Translations under genes and position numbers: made by a program
In this document: positions 9,280 through 16,823 of the stretch, piece after piece
How positions within the stretch are numbered: the stretch's first letter is position 1
How the letters are laid out: each line of letters begins with the position of its first letter
Assembly (NCBI RefSeq): GCF_000427095.1
Contig: NC_021487.1
Coordinates: 994,266 to 1,058,265, forward strand
DNA length: 64,000 nucleotides
Origin: Chthonomonas calidirosea T49
GTDB taxonomy: Bacteria > Armatimonadota > Chthonomonadetes > Chthonomonadales > Chthonomonadaceae
Direction: 5' to 3'
The notes under the pieces: generated by a model
What the model saw: only the letters and a program-made list of their open reading frames with translations
Database searches by the model: none
Told to the model about the DNA's origin: nothing

Positions 9280-10581
9280 TTAGCTGCGACGCGAGCTTCG
9301 ACGTGCTTGTAGCAGCCTTTCGGCCGTCTCCCTATCGGTGCAGAGATCGTGAACGATCGGCTGTTTCCAACCCATCGCCTGCCACTCAAGCACCGAATAG
9401 ATGGCGTCGAACTTTGTAGCACCGCCGGCGACAACAACGACCTTCGGCACCAACATGAGCTGCTCTATGGTAACGGAGAGCAGACGATCGTTGATGGCCT
9501 GCACGTAGGACTCTAGCTCCTTCAGATCGGTTGGCGACATATGTTTGCGCGCCGCCAGAGTGATAAAGAGGCGATTGCAGAGGTCGCCAACGGCACAGGT
9601 AAATCCGGGCTTGCCGTTATTCGTGTAGCGCGCAATCAGATCGATCATCTTGCCCAACTCGGGCTGGAGGTTGCCCATCATGGGTTCGTGCAGCCCCACA
9701 ATAAAGCGATGGCCCGATTTGGGGCGCACCCCTCCGATACCAACTAGCGCAAGCGTAGGTACATAGACATCGTCTTCTGCGGCAATCCCCGTGCTTGTAC
9801 CTAATGCCCTTTGTCGCGCCTTCTCCTCCCAGACCTTCGGTGAAATCCAGCGGCCTGGCCCTTCGGATAGCCATTCGGACACCATCTCGGGCGTTTTGGC
9901 TGCCACCGGCAGGCTCAAGCGAATGAGCTGCGCATCGGGAAAGGCGCGGGCAAGCCAAGAGCCGCTAATGTCGGCATCCATAGCCCGGCGAGCGTCGGGG
10001 CTTTCCATAGACCACACTTCCGCAGCGATATTGCCGTTTAAAGAGACCACTTTCACGCCGCGCACGTTGCGTTTATCGTAGATGTGCTTGTTGAATAGGC
10101 TCTCGCAGGTATAGAACACCGCTCGGCCGGAAGAGAGTGCTACGATCTCGTTCTGGCGAATGATCGTATCCAGATAGTCCGCGCACAGTTGGCCTAGAGC
10201 CTGATGTAAGCGGTCATCGGCAAGGCTGCTTTCGAGCGTTTCGGAATGCCCCGACATATCGGCCACAATCGCCGTTTGCAGTCCATAGGCAGCCATCAGC
10301 TCTCGCTCAAGGTGGTCTACGCGCGGTGGTTTGAAGGGCGCGTTTTCATCAATGTGAACGCGCACGATCCCGCTATCAAGAGCAAACCGGTAGAGACGAG
10401 AGATGGTGCTCGCATCAATATGCGCTAAATTGGGTTCGGAGTTTAGCAGTTGTTGCAGAATCTCCTTCTGCTCCATTCGATCAACCAGAACCATCTTTGC
10501 AATGCGCGCCGCAAGTCGCCTTCGATCGGCAGGATCGAGCGCCGGGCGACGCCCTCGTCGTTTTCCTGTGGTGGTCGTCAT
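9280..10581 (-). CDS. SorC/DeoR-type sugar-binding transcriptional regulator
   Basis: A 433 aa regulator. The N-terminal helix-turn-helix region (about residues 20-75: RRLAARIAKMVLVDRMEQKEI then HIDASTISRLYRFALDSGIV) precedes a long SorC-type sugar-phosphate-binding domain (RELMAAYGLQTAIVAD, IVALSSGRAVFYTCES, VVSLNGNI, LALVGIGGV, AVGDLCNRLF, VVVVAGGATKFDAI). Family members sense a phosphorylated sugar. An RRGRRP patch near the N terminus may be an extra DNA contact. It is transcribed divergently from the PhyH leader/gene across 10582-11104, so that unit is a possible target (inference). Confidence 0.88.
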   Translation of the reverse strand: MTTTTGKRRGRRPALDPADRRRLAARIAKMVLVDRMEQKEILQQLLNSEPNLAHIDASTISRLYRFALDSGIVRVHIDENAPFKPPRVDHLERELMAAYGLQTAIVADMSGHSETLESSLADDRLHQALGQLCADYLDTIIRQNEIVALSSGRAVFYTCESLFNKHIYDKRNVRGVKVVSLNGNIAAEVWSMESPDARRAMDADISGSWLARAFPDAQLIRLSLPVAAKTPEMVSEWLSEGPGRWISPKVWEEKARQRALGTSTGIAAEDDVYVPTLALVGIGGVRPKSGHRFIVGLHEPMMGNLQPELGKMIDLIARYTNNGKPGFTCAVGDLCNRLFITLAARKHMSPTDLKELESYVQAINDRLLSVTIEQLMLVPKVVVVAGGATKFDAIYSVLEWQAMGWKQPIVHDLCTDRETAERLLQARRSSRRS

Positions 10582-10866
10582 ATCTGTTTGCTTTTCCTTT
10601 CACATCAAAAGACTTAGTCGCCTATTTCCACGTTGTTTGGCAATTATAAGTATAGCATATGCAAGCTCTAACTAAAAAGACTCTCCGATTCGATTCTACA
10701 GGCTATTGAGCCGAAGAATTTGCATCTTTTCCATTCCCTAGCTAAAAAATACCCTCTTTTCTATACGCCTCTACCCCCAAAATCCATGGCAAGGCCATTT
10801 TGCCGCCCACGCACCTCGTTTTCTGTTTTTCTCTGTAAAAAAACTAGCAAATTTTTGGAGAATCAG

Positions 10867-10896
10867 TTGACACGACAAACACTTCTATGATATACT
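10867..10896 (+). promoter_or_regulatory. Sigma-70-type promoter for the PhyH leader RNA
   Basis: TTGACA at 10867-10872, an 18-nt spacer, and TATACT at 10891-10896 in an AT-rich context. Predicted start of transcription is near 10903, about 200 nt before the PhyH ATG and about 60 nt before a terminator hairpin. Confidence 0.7.
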
Positions 10897-10902
10897 ATAA
10901 AC

Positions 10903-11004
10903 GAAGGTATCCTTCTTTCTCGTCCTCAATTGCAGTGTACCCAGGTGCGCGGATGCCACTTGCGGTGCCGCCCGGCTTCAATGGCGAAGCCGGGCACCTT
11001 TTTT
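10903..11004 (+). ncRNA. Candidate leader RNA / attenuator upstream of the PhyH gene
   Basis: From the predicted start to the end of the T-tract is about 100 nt. It contains a 5-bp hairpin GAAGG/CCTTC near its 5' end, a possible GCAGTG/CACTTGC pairing with one bulge, and a terminator hairpin. I could not match it to a riboswitch class known to me. It may be a stand-alone small RNA or a ligand- or protein-controlled attenuator for the downstream dioxygenase gene. Start and structure are inferred. Confidence 0.45.
10964..11004 (+). terminator. Intrinsic terminator in the PhyH leader
   Basis: Arms GGTG-(CCG bulge)-CCCGGCTTC (10964-10979) and GAAGCCGGGCACC (10986-10998), a 6-nt loop, then T6 (10999-11004). 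Textbook Rho-independent form. It lies about 100 nt before the PhyH ATG and after a strong promoter, so full-length mRNA requires readthrough or another start site. Confidence 0.8.
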
Positions 11005-11104
11005 CTGTAAGCAGGGAAACTCTCAACCAAGGACCAATTGTAGATCCAAAGGGAGTGACCCAAATTTGCAACGATACCCAAATCTTGAACCGAGGAGATT
11101 CTTT

Positions 11105-11953
11105 ATGAGCGTATTCACCCCAGAAGACTTGGCGTTCTTCGAGGAGAACGGCTACGTCGTCGCTCGCAACGTAGTGCCCGTGGAGCTGTGTAACGCTGTG
11201 GTCAACGCTATCTTTGAGTTTCTCGGCATGGACCCCAACAATCCAGAGGACTGGTATCGCCCACCTTTAAAACCCGGCGGGATGATCGAAATGTACCAGC
11301 ATCAAGCTCTGTGGGACACTCGCCAGTATCCCCGTGTCCACCAAGCTTTCTCCGAGATCTACGGCACCCATAAACTCTGCGTTACTATAGACCGCGTGGG
11401 TATGAAGCCGCCTCGCCATCCAGACCACCCTGAATACGACCACAAGGGCTTCATCCATTGGGACGTAGATACCTCTAAACTGCCTCTGCCATTCAGCGTC
11501 CAAGGCGTCTTGTGCCTCACCGATACAACGGAAGATATGGGAGGCTTTCAGTGCATTCCTGGCTTCCATAAAGGGCTTGAAGAGTGGATCGCCACACAAC
11601 CGCCCGATAGAAATCCGCGTGTCCCCGATCTCAATGCTCTCCCGCCAGGCAAAAAGGTGGTTCCCATCCCCGCAAAAGCCGGCGACCTCATCATCTGGAT
11701 CAATACCCTCGCCCACGGCAACGGGCATAACGTCTCGAACCGCCCCCGTTTCTCTCAATATATCTCGATGTTTCCCGCAGAACGCCTCACCGAAGAGCAG
11801 CGCCAACACCGCATACACTGCTGGCAGAACCGCCTCCCACCTGGTAACAGCGTCTTTCCAGGAGATCCGCGAGAGATCGAGCAGAAGTACCAAAAAACCG
11901 CGGAACTCACTCCTCTTGGCCGCAAACTGCTTGGCCTCGATCCGTGGGATTAG
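11105..11953 (+). CDS. Phytanoyl-CoA dioxygenase (PhyH) family protein
   Basis: A 282 aa Fe(II)/2-oxoglutarate-dependent dioxygenase of the PhyH family. The metal-binding His and Asp are in FIHWDVDT, the double-stranded-helix strands include FSVQGVLCLTDTTEDMGGFQCIPGSH-like sequence, and the distal His/Arg lie in LAHGNGHNVSNRPRFSQYI. Start ATG 11105 is chosen for GAGGAGA 6-7 nt upstream; the frame opens earlier (11066) without a ribosome site. The substrate is unknown, since family members hydroxylate diverse small molecules. It is preceded by a leader with a terminator, diverges from a SorC-type regulator, and is followed by a terminator. Confidence 0.9.
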   Translation: MSVFTPEDLAFFEENGYVVARNVVPVELCNAVVNAIFEFLGMDPNNPEDWYRPPLKPGGMIEMYQHQALWDTRQYPRVHQAFSEIYGTHKLCVTIDRVGMKPPRHPDHPEYDHKGFIHWDVDTSKLPLPFSVQGVLCLTDTTEDMGGFQCIPGFHKGLEEWIATQPPDRNPRVPDLNALPPGKKVVPIPAKAGDLIIWINTLAHGNGHNVSNRPRFSQYISMFPAERLTEEQRQHRIHCWQNRLPPGNSVFPGDPREIEQKYQKTAELTPLGRKLLGLDPWD

Positions 11954-11968
11954 GTAGAGGCTTACTTA

Positions 11969-12005
11969 CGCCCCCTCGCGGTGCCAGCGAGGGGGCGGTC
12001 TTTTT
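11969..12005 (+). terminator. Intrinsic terminator after the PhyH gene
   Basis: An 11-bp perfect stem CGCCCCCTCGC / GCGAGGGGGCG (11969-11979 and 11987-11997), a 7-nt loop, then GTC and T5. It lies 16 nt after the PhyH stop. The hairpin could also slow convergent alaS transcripts, though there is no T-tract on that strand. Confidence 0.88.
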
Positions 12006-12022
12006 CTAATCTCAGGGGTGCT

Positions 12023-14758
12023 CTAAGGCTTTTGCTTTTTCTGCGCTCTTACTAAATCCGGCACCGTCTTAAGCGCTTCGGTAAGCTTGGAATAATCCCT
12101 GCCGCCGGCCGTCGCAAAATCGGCCCTACCTCCTCCACCGCCGCCTATGATCTTGGCAAGCTCTCTCACCAAGTTCCCTGCATGATAGCCTTGTTGAACC
12201 AGGTCAGCCGTAACTTTGGCCGCAACAAGTCCCTTTTCTTCGACGGCAGTTCCCAATACGACAATCGCCGTTTTCAAGCGCCCCGCAACTCGTTCCGCCA
12301 GGTCGCCCAATGTTTTGGCATCTACTCCCTCAATTGAGGTGGCTAATACAGGAACCCCATCCACGAGCGTCGGTTCTAACGTATCAAGGCGGGCAATTGA
12401 GCGCTCCAGCAGCAACTGACGATTACGTTTCGCAAGCTCGTCTCTTTCTCTGATAAGACGGTCTAAAGCAACTATCACATCATCCAAACGCTTCACCTGG
12501 GCTCGCAGCAACGTCGGAAGCTGCTTGATCGACTGTTCACGTTGCAGAGTATATTGCCAAGCGGCTCGGCCGGTTACCGCCTCAATACGCCTTACTCCGG
12601 ACGCGATGCCGGTTTCGGAGACGATTCGGAAAAGCCCTACTTGGCTCGTGCGCTGCAGATGCGTTCCCCCACAAAGCTCAATGCTAAACCCCGGAATCTC
12701 GATAACGCGTACGCGCTCGCCATACTTCTCCCCAAAAAGCGCCATAGCGCCTCGCGCTTTGGCCTCCTCAAGGGGCACATCCCAATGAACCTCTAGCTCC
12801 ACGTCGTTCAAGATCTCGGCATTGACCAACTCCTCTACCTGCCGCAACTCATCGTCAGTCATTGGAGCCGTGTGGGTAAAGTCGAAACGCAGTCGGTCCG
12901 GCGCTACTAAAGAGCCTTTTTGATACACATGGGTGCCAAGCACCTGTCGAAGAGCCGCCTGCAAAAGATGGGTCGCCGTATGGTTTCGCATGATGTCGAG
13001 GCGACGCACTCGATCCACCGTTGCATAAACCTTCTGCCCTACTCGCAGCTCCCCTTCCTGAACTATTACGGAGTGAAGATAGACCCCTAAGGCACTTTTC
13101 TGGGTATCACACACTTCGGCTCGTAGTGCACAGGTTGTCTCTCCCTCGGGTGCCACCAACGTGCCGGTGTCGCCAACCTGCCCGCCCGCTTCAGCATAGA
13201 ACGGAGTTCGGTCAAGCACAACGGTTACTTTCTCTCCTGCTCGTGCAAACTCCACGCGCTGGTCCCCTACGTAGATGGCCAGCACCTTCGCCACCGCCTG
13301 CAGCGTATGATAGCCAAGAAACTCCGTCGGCGGCAGATCGGCACCGATGACGCCCATAAGCACGGAGGCAGAAAAGACCTCTCTATCTATTTTGCTCGAC
13401 TGCTGTGATCGCACACGCTGCGTTTCCAGCTCCGCCTCAAAACCCTCTAAATCAACCTCTACACCCACCTCTGCGGCTAGCTCTTGGGTAAGCCTTAGCG
13501 GAAAGCCATAGGTATCGTAAAGGCGAAATACATCATGACCGGGGAGACGTTTGGTTGCCTGAACCTCCACGGAATGCAGCATATCCGTCAGAATGCGCAT
13601 CCCTCTGTCGAGAGTGCGGCGGAACTGCTCCTCCTCTGTGCGGATCGTCTGAAGAATAAGGGCACGTCGCTCCTCGAGCTCCGGATAGAAATCGCGCATC
13701 TGTGCGATCACATGGGGAGCCACCTCATGAAGGAAGGGGGAATCGAATCCCAAAGCCATTTTGCCATAACGCACGGCACGTCGCATTATGTAGCGCAGCA
13801 CGTACCCACGTCCCTCATTGGAGGGCAAAATGCCGTCAGCGATGCAGAAAACCATGCAGCGCGTATGTTCGGCAACCACCCGAAAAGCGAAATCCGTGGG
13901 TGACATGCTGCCCTCGTACCGTACTCCGGCCAATTTCTCGATCGCTTCCAATGTAGAGCCGAACAGATCGGTCTCGAACACACTGCGTTTCCCTTGGGCA
14001 ATATAAGCGATACGATCAAGCCCCGCCCCCGTATCATTATTCTTTTGAGGTAGCGGGGTTAAGATCGGTTTGCCATCTGCGTCCGTACTACGATTATACT
14101 GAGTAAATACGTTATTCCAAATCTCTAGCCACCGTCCTTCTGCCTCATCTTTAAGGAAGCGCTGCGTCGGTGTCAGCTGGGGATCGGTGGTTAGCTCTTC
14201 CAACGGCACCAAGCGATAGTAGACCTCCGAACATGGTCCACAAGGCCCATCAGGCCCTTCGCTAAGAACGTTGGCCGGCCAAAAGTTCTTGTCTTCGTCG
14301 AGACGATGGATGCGGTCTTCAGGCAGACCTATCTTTTCATGCCAAATGGCGTAGGATTCCTCATCGTCTTTATAAACCGTTGCGCATAGCCGCTCTGGTT
14401 CAAGCCCGACCACCTGGGTTAAGAACTCCCATGTCCACGGAATAACTTCTGCTTTAAAGTAGTCGCCAAAGCTAAAGTTGCCTAGCATCTCAAAGAAGGT
14501 ACAATGCGAGTAGTCTCCCACACTATCAATGTCGCCAGTGCGCACGCATTTCTGCACCGTTGTAATGCGCCGTGAGGGTGGGGTTGCAACCCCAGCAAAA
14601 TAGGGCTTAAACTGCTGCATTCCCGAACCGGTAAAGAGAGTCGACTCGTCAAGATGACCCAGCACATCTATGGGTATCAGCGGTGCTCCCGGCAAATGCA
14701 GATGCCCTCGCTCCTTAAAAAACTCGATATAGGCCCTTCGCAAAACGTGGGCTTGCAT
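12023..14758 (-). CDS. alaS: Alanine--tRNA ligase
   Basis: Charges tRNA-Ala. 911 aa. The N-terminal class II core has motif TFFEMLGNFSFGDYFK; the strip before it reads KCVRTGDIDSVGDYSH rather than the common KHNDLENVG form, a variant I recall from Chloroflexi/Deinococcus-type enzymes. The editing domain has the zinc ligands HTATHLL and CGGTH, and the C-Ala region is Gly-rich (IIGGGGGGRADFA). ATG 14758 has a weak GAGGTAG about 8 nt upstream. Monocistronic by position: the next gene downstream is convergent, and upstream there is an 86-nt spacer. Confidence 0.97.
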   Translation of the reverse strand: MQAHVLRRAYIEFFKERGHLHLPGAPLIPIDVLGHLDESTLFTGSGMQQFKPYFAGVATPPSRRITTVQKCVRTGDIDSVGDYSHCTFFEMLGNFSFGDYFKAEVIPWTWEFLTQVVGLEPERLCATVYKDDEESYAIWHEKIGLPEDRIHRLDEDKNFWPANVLSEGPDGPCGPCSEVYYRLVPLEELTTDPQLTPTQRFLKDEAEGRWLEIWNNVFTQYNRSTDADGKPILTPLPQKNNDTGAGLDRIAYIAQGKRSVFETDLFGSTLEAIEKLAGVRYEGSMSPTDFAFRVVAEHTRCMVFCIADGILPSNEGRGYVLRYIMRRAVRYGKMALGFDSPFLHEVAPHVIAQMRDFYPELEERRALILQTIRTEEEQFRRTLDRGMRILTDMLHSVEVQATKRLPGHDVFRLYDTYGFPLRLTQELAAEVGVEVDLEGFEAELETQRVRSQQSSKIDREVFSASVLMGVIGADLPPTEFLGYHTLQAVAKVLAIYVGDQRVEFARAGEKVTVVLDRTPFYAEAGGQVGDTGTLVAPEGETTCALRAEVCDTQKSALGVYLHSVIVQEGELRVGQKVYATVDRVRRLDIMRNHTATHLLQAALRQVLGTHVYQKGSLVAPDRLRFDFTHTAPMTDDELRQVEELVNAEILNDVELEVHWDVPLEEAKARGAMALFGEKYGERVRVIEIPGFSIELCGGTHLQRTSQVGLFRIVSETGIASGVRRIEAVTGRAAWQYTLQREQSIKQLPTLLRAQVKRLDDVIVALDRLIRERDELAKRNRQLLLERSIARLDTLEPTLVDGVPVLATSIEGVDAKTLGDLAERVAGRLKTAIVVLGTAVEEKGLVAAKVTADLVQQGYHAGNLVRELAKIIGGGGGGRADFATAGGRDYSKLTEALKTVPDLVRAQKKQKP

Positions 14759-14844
14759 CTTCTACTACCTCGTTCCTTTCCTACGTTCTCGTCATAAGTA
14801 TACAACAGGAAGAGGATGCCTTCACACAACTAGCCCTGGATATC

Positions 14845-16530
14845 TCATAAAACCGCAAACCTCTGCTCGCCCTCAGAAATCACCAAATAACGGTTAATAG
14901 GCACATCAACAAAAACGTCCACACGACCGCTAGGCCATTTTACCGTTAACTGCCTCACTTCTCTCTCATTGCCAAGCCCAAAATGAACGCGAGGGTCCGA
15001 AGAAGACATATAAGAGCCACCAGCTTGGCATTGGCGTAGAAGGCGCTTTTCTCCCGCTTCCACCACTAGGAGAGCACCGTAGCCACTGCGATTGGAGCGT
15101 TTCCCTTCAAGCCGGATACCGAGCCAGTTCCCAACTGGCTCCGTTTCGTTGTGCAGTAATAGGGGACATCCTTCGCTATCCACAATCAACAGATCAACGC
15201 GACCATCGTTATCGTAGTCTCCGACAGCTAAACCTCGGCCTACGATAGGGCGCATGAGATCGCTCCCTGCAAGAGGCGTTACATCCGAAAAAAGAAGAGG
15301 ATCGCCCCCACTATTTTGCAGCAATAGGCACGGCTGCCGGTAGCTAGTGGAGGGATCGATCTGATGGATATTATCCTGTACATGGCCGTTCGAAAAGATG
15401 AGGTCGAGCCACCCATCGTTATTAAAATCAAAAAATTTGGCTCCGAAAGCAACATACGGCCTGGCGATGTCGGCAATACCTGTATTGCGGGATCGATCGA
15501 CAAATATATGATCTCCTTCATTGTGATATAAACATTTTTCCTCGTGCTGAAAGGTCGCTACGACTAGGTCCAGTTTCCCGTCGTTATCATAATCACCCCA
15601 GTCTACACCCATTCCACCGTGAATATTCCCCATTCCATCGGTAGCAACCCCAGCCTCGCGCCCAATGTCATGATATACCCATCTCTTTCCCTGATATGCC
15701 GGATAAAGTAGGTTGCCCTCTATCTCATCGTTCGAGTAGACGATAGAAGGCCTCCCAGAACCGTCAAAGTCGGCACACGCAACTCCTAAGCATCTTCCAG
15801 AACCCTGAGCATGATAGAAAGAGGTTTTGTTGCTAAACCGCCCATCGCCAAGATTAGCGTAGAAAACGCAATGCTCCGGTTTGTAGTAGCGAGGGCCACA
15901 AGAGGTCTTAACGCCGCGGTCTGTGCACAGCTGAGGAGTTACGTGGGGACCAAAAACTGCATAGTTTCCTATGATGAGATCGAGGTATCCACTGTTGGTG
16001 GTTTGCACCCAAGCCGCCGAAGTGCCCCAAGGTTGTGGAGCGATGCCACTCTGTGCCGTTACCTCCCGAAAATGGCTCCCCCCCTCGTTGTGTAACAACG
16101 CTCCCCCTCGGTAGGCTGTCAGGTAGATGTCCACATACCCATCGTTGTCGTAGTCCCCAACCGCACAGCCCAGAAAATGGCCATGCAGCTTATCGAGACC
16201 GGTTTGACGGGTGACGTTTTGGAAATGCCCTTTTCCATCGCCACGGTAGAGAGCGAGAGAGCTTCCGACGAGGAGGATATCGAGGTTGCCGTCGTTATCG
16301 AAGTCGAGGAAGGCGCATCCATTGCCGATGGTTTGAAGGATGTTGAGGGGGCGAGGGCCGGGGATGACCCAGCGGTAGTCCAGACCGGCATGAGAGGACA
16401 TATCCACAAACCTAGGCCCTTGCTCTCTCAACTTGCGTTTTGGAGGGAACGCAGAGAGCACTTGACACCCCGAAAGCGACCCAACAAGGAGAGTCTTGCC
16501 AAGGAGCTTCCATAGCTCTCTGCGTGTCAC
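14845..16530 (-). CDS. FG-GAP/VCBS repeat and ASPIC/UnbV lipoprotein
   Basis: A 561 aa exported protein. I choose GTG 16530: it gives MTRRELWKLLGKTLLVGSLSGC, a twin-Arg-like lipoprotein signal with lipobox LSGC, has AGGG 7 nt upstream and avoids overlapping the preceding gene. The open frame runs on to 16707. Repeated FG-GAP blades carry Ca-binding-like loops (FDNDGNLD, YDNDGYVD, YDNDGKLD, FNNDGWLD, YDNDGRVD), making a beta-propeller. The C terminus is an ASPIC/UnbV domain (NWLGIRLEGKRSNRSGYGA ... VHFGLGNE ... VKWPSGRVD). Such proteins are surface or periplasmic and of unknown role. It is last in a cluster with a small membrane protein and a TPR protein. Confidence 0.88.
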   Translation of the reverse strand: MTRRELWKLLGKTLLVGSLSGCQVLSAFPPKRKLREQGPRFVDMSSHAGLDYRWVIPGPRPLNILQTIGNGCAFLDFDNDGNLDILLVGSSLALYRGDGKGHFQNVTRQTGLDKLHGHFLGCAVGDYDNDGYVDIYLTAYRGGALLHNEGGSHFREVTAQSGIAPQPWGTSAAWVQTTNSGYLDLIIGNYAVFGPHVTPQLCTDRGVKTSCGPRYYKPEHCVFYANLGDGRFSNKTSFYHAQGSGRCLGVACADFDGSGRPSIVYSNDEIEGNLLYPAYQGKRWVYHDIGREAGVATDGMGNIHGGMGVDWGDYDNDGKLDLVVATFQHEEKCLYHNEGDHIFVDRSRNTGIADIARPYVAFGAKFFDFNNDGWLDLIFSNGHVQDNIHQIDPSTSYRQPCLLLQNSGGDPLLFSDVTPLAGSDLMRPIVGRGLAVGDYDNDGRVDLLIVDSEGCPLLLHNETEPVGNWLGIRLEGKRSNRSGYGALLVVEAGEKRLLRQCQAGGSYMSSSDPRVHFGLGNEREVRQLTVKWPSGRVDVFVDVPINRYLVISEGEQRFAVL

Positions 16531-16549
16531 GAAAATACCCTGGGAGAGG

Positions 16550-16804
16550 TTAGTGTCCAGCCGAGCCCTGCCCATAATAACGTGCATAAGGAGGAACCTG
16601 CCCCCCACCGCCAGACTGAGAATACATATATCCTTGCGTATAGCTCTGTGAATACTGCTGTTGTAAGTTCTGTATGTTGGGTTTTTGCGGTGGAGGGCTG
16701 GCAGCACGATTGTTCCCTAGGGTAAAGTGATAAATCACGAATCCGAGAACGAGCACGGCGATAACGCAAAAAGCGATTGCAGCTGATAAGAGTTGCTTGT
16801 TCAT
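16550..16804 (-). CDS. Small single-pass membrane protein, Gln/Tyr/Gly-rich
   Basis: 84 aa. One transmembrane helix (residues about 5-28, LSAAIAFCVIAVLVLGFVIY) is followed by a low-complexity tail with PPPQKPNIQNL, QQQYSQSYTQGYMYSQS and a GGGG run. AAAGGAGC lies about 10 nt before ATG 16804. Spacing is 19 nt on each side to the TPR gene and the ASPIC lipoprotein gene, so co-transcription is likely. I recognise no family. Confidence 0.75.
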   Translation of the reverse strand: MNKQLLSAAIAFCVIAVLVLGFVIYHFTLGNNRAASPPPQKPNIQNLQQQYSQSYTQGYMYSQSGGGGQVPPYARYYGQGSAGH

Positions 16805-16823
16805 CTAGCTAAAAGCTCCTTTC

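Larger units (their letters stand above)
10582..11104. other. 523-nt divergent intergenic region
   Basis: No protein gene is supported here. On the minus strand, TATAAT occurs at 10643-10648 with no convincing -35, possibly the SorC gene promoter. About 10680-10866 is AT-rich with nothing clear. On the plus strand a strong promoter (10867-10896), a roughly 100-nt leader and an intrinsic terminator (10964-11004) precede 100 nt of further leader and the PhyH gene. Confidence 0.6.

Noticed and set aside
11267-11893. A 208-codon antisense open frame across the PhyH gene
   Set aside because: It mirrors a well-supported dioxygenase gene, has no ribosome site or recognisable motif, and arises from codon bias on the opposite strand.
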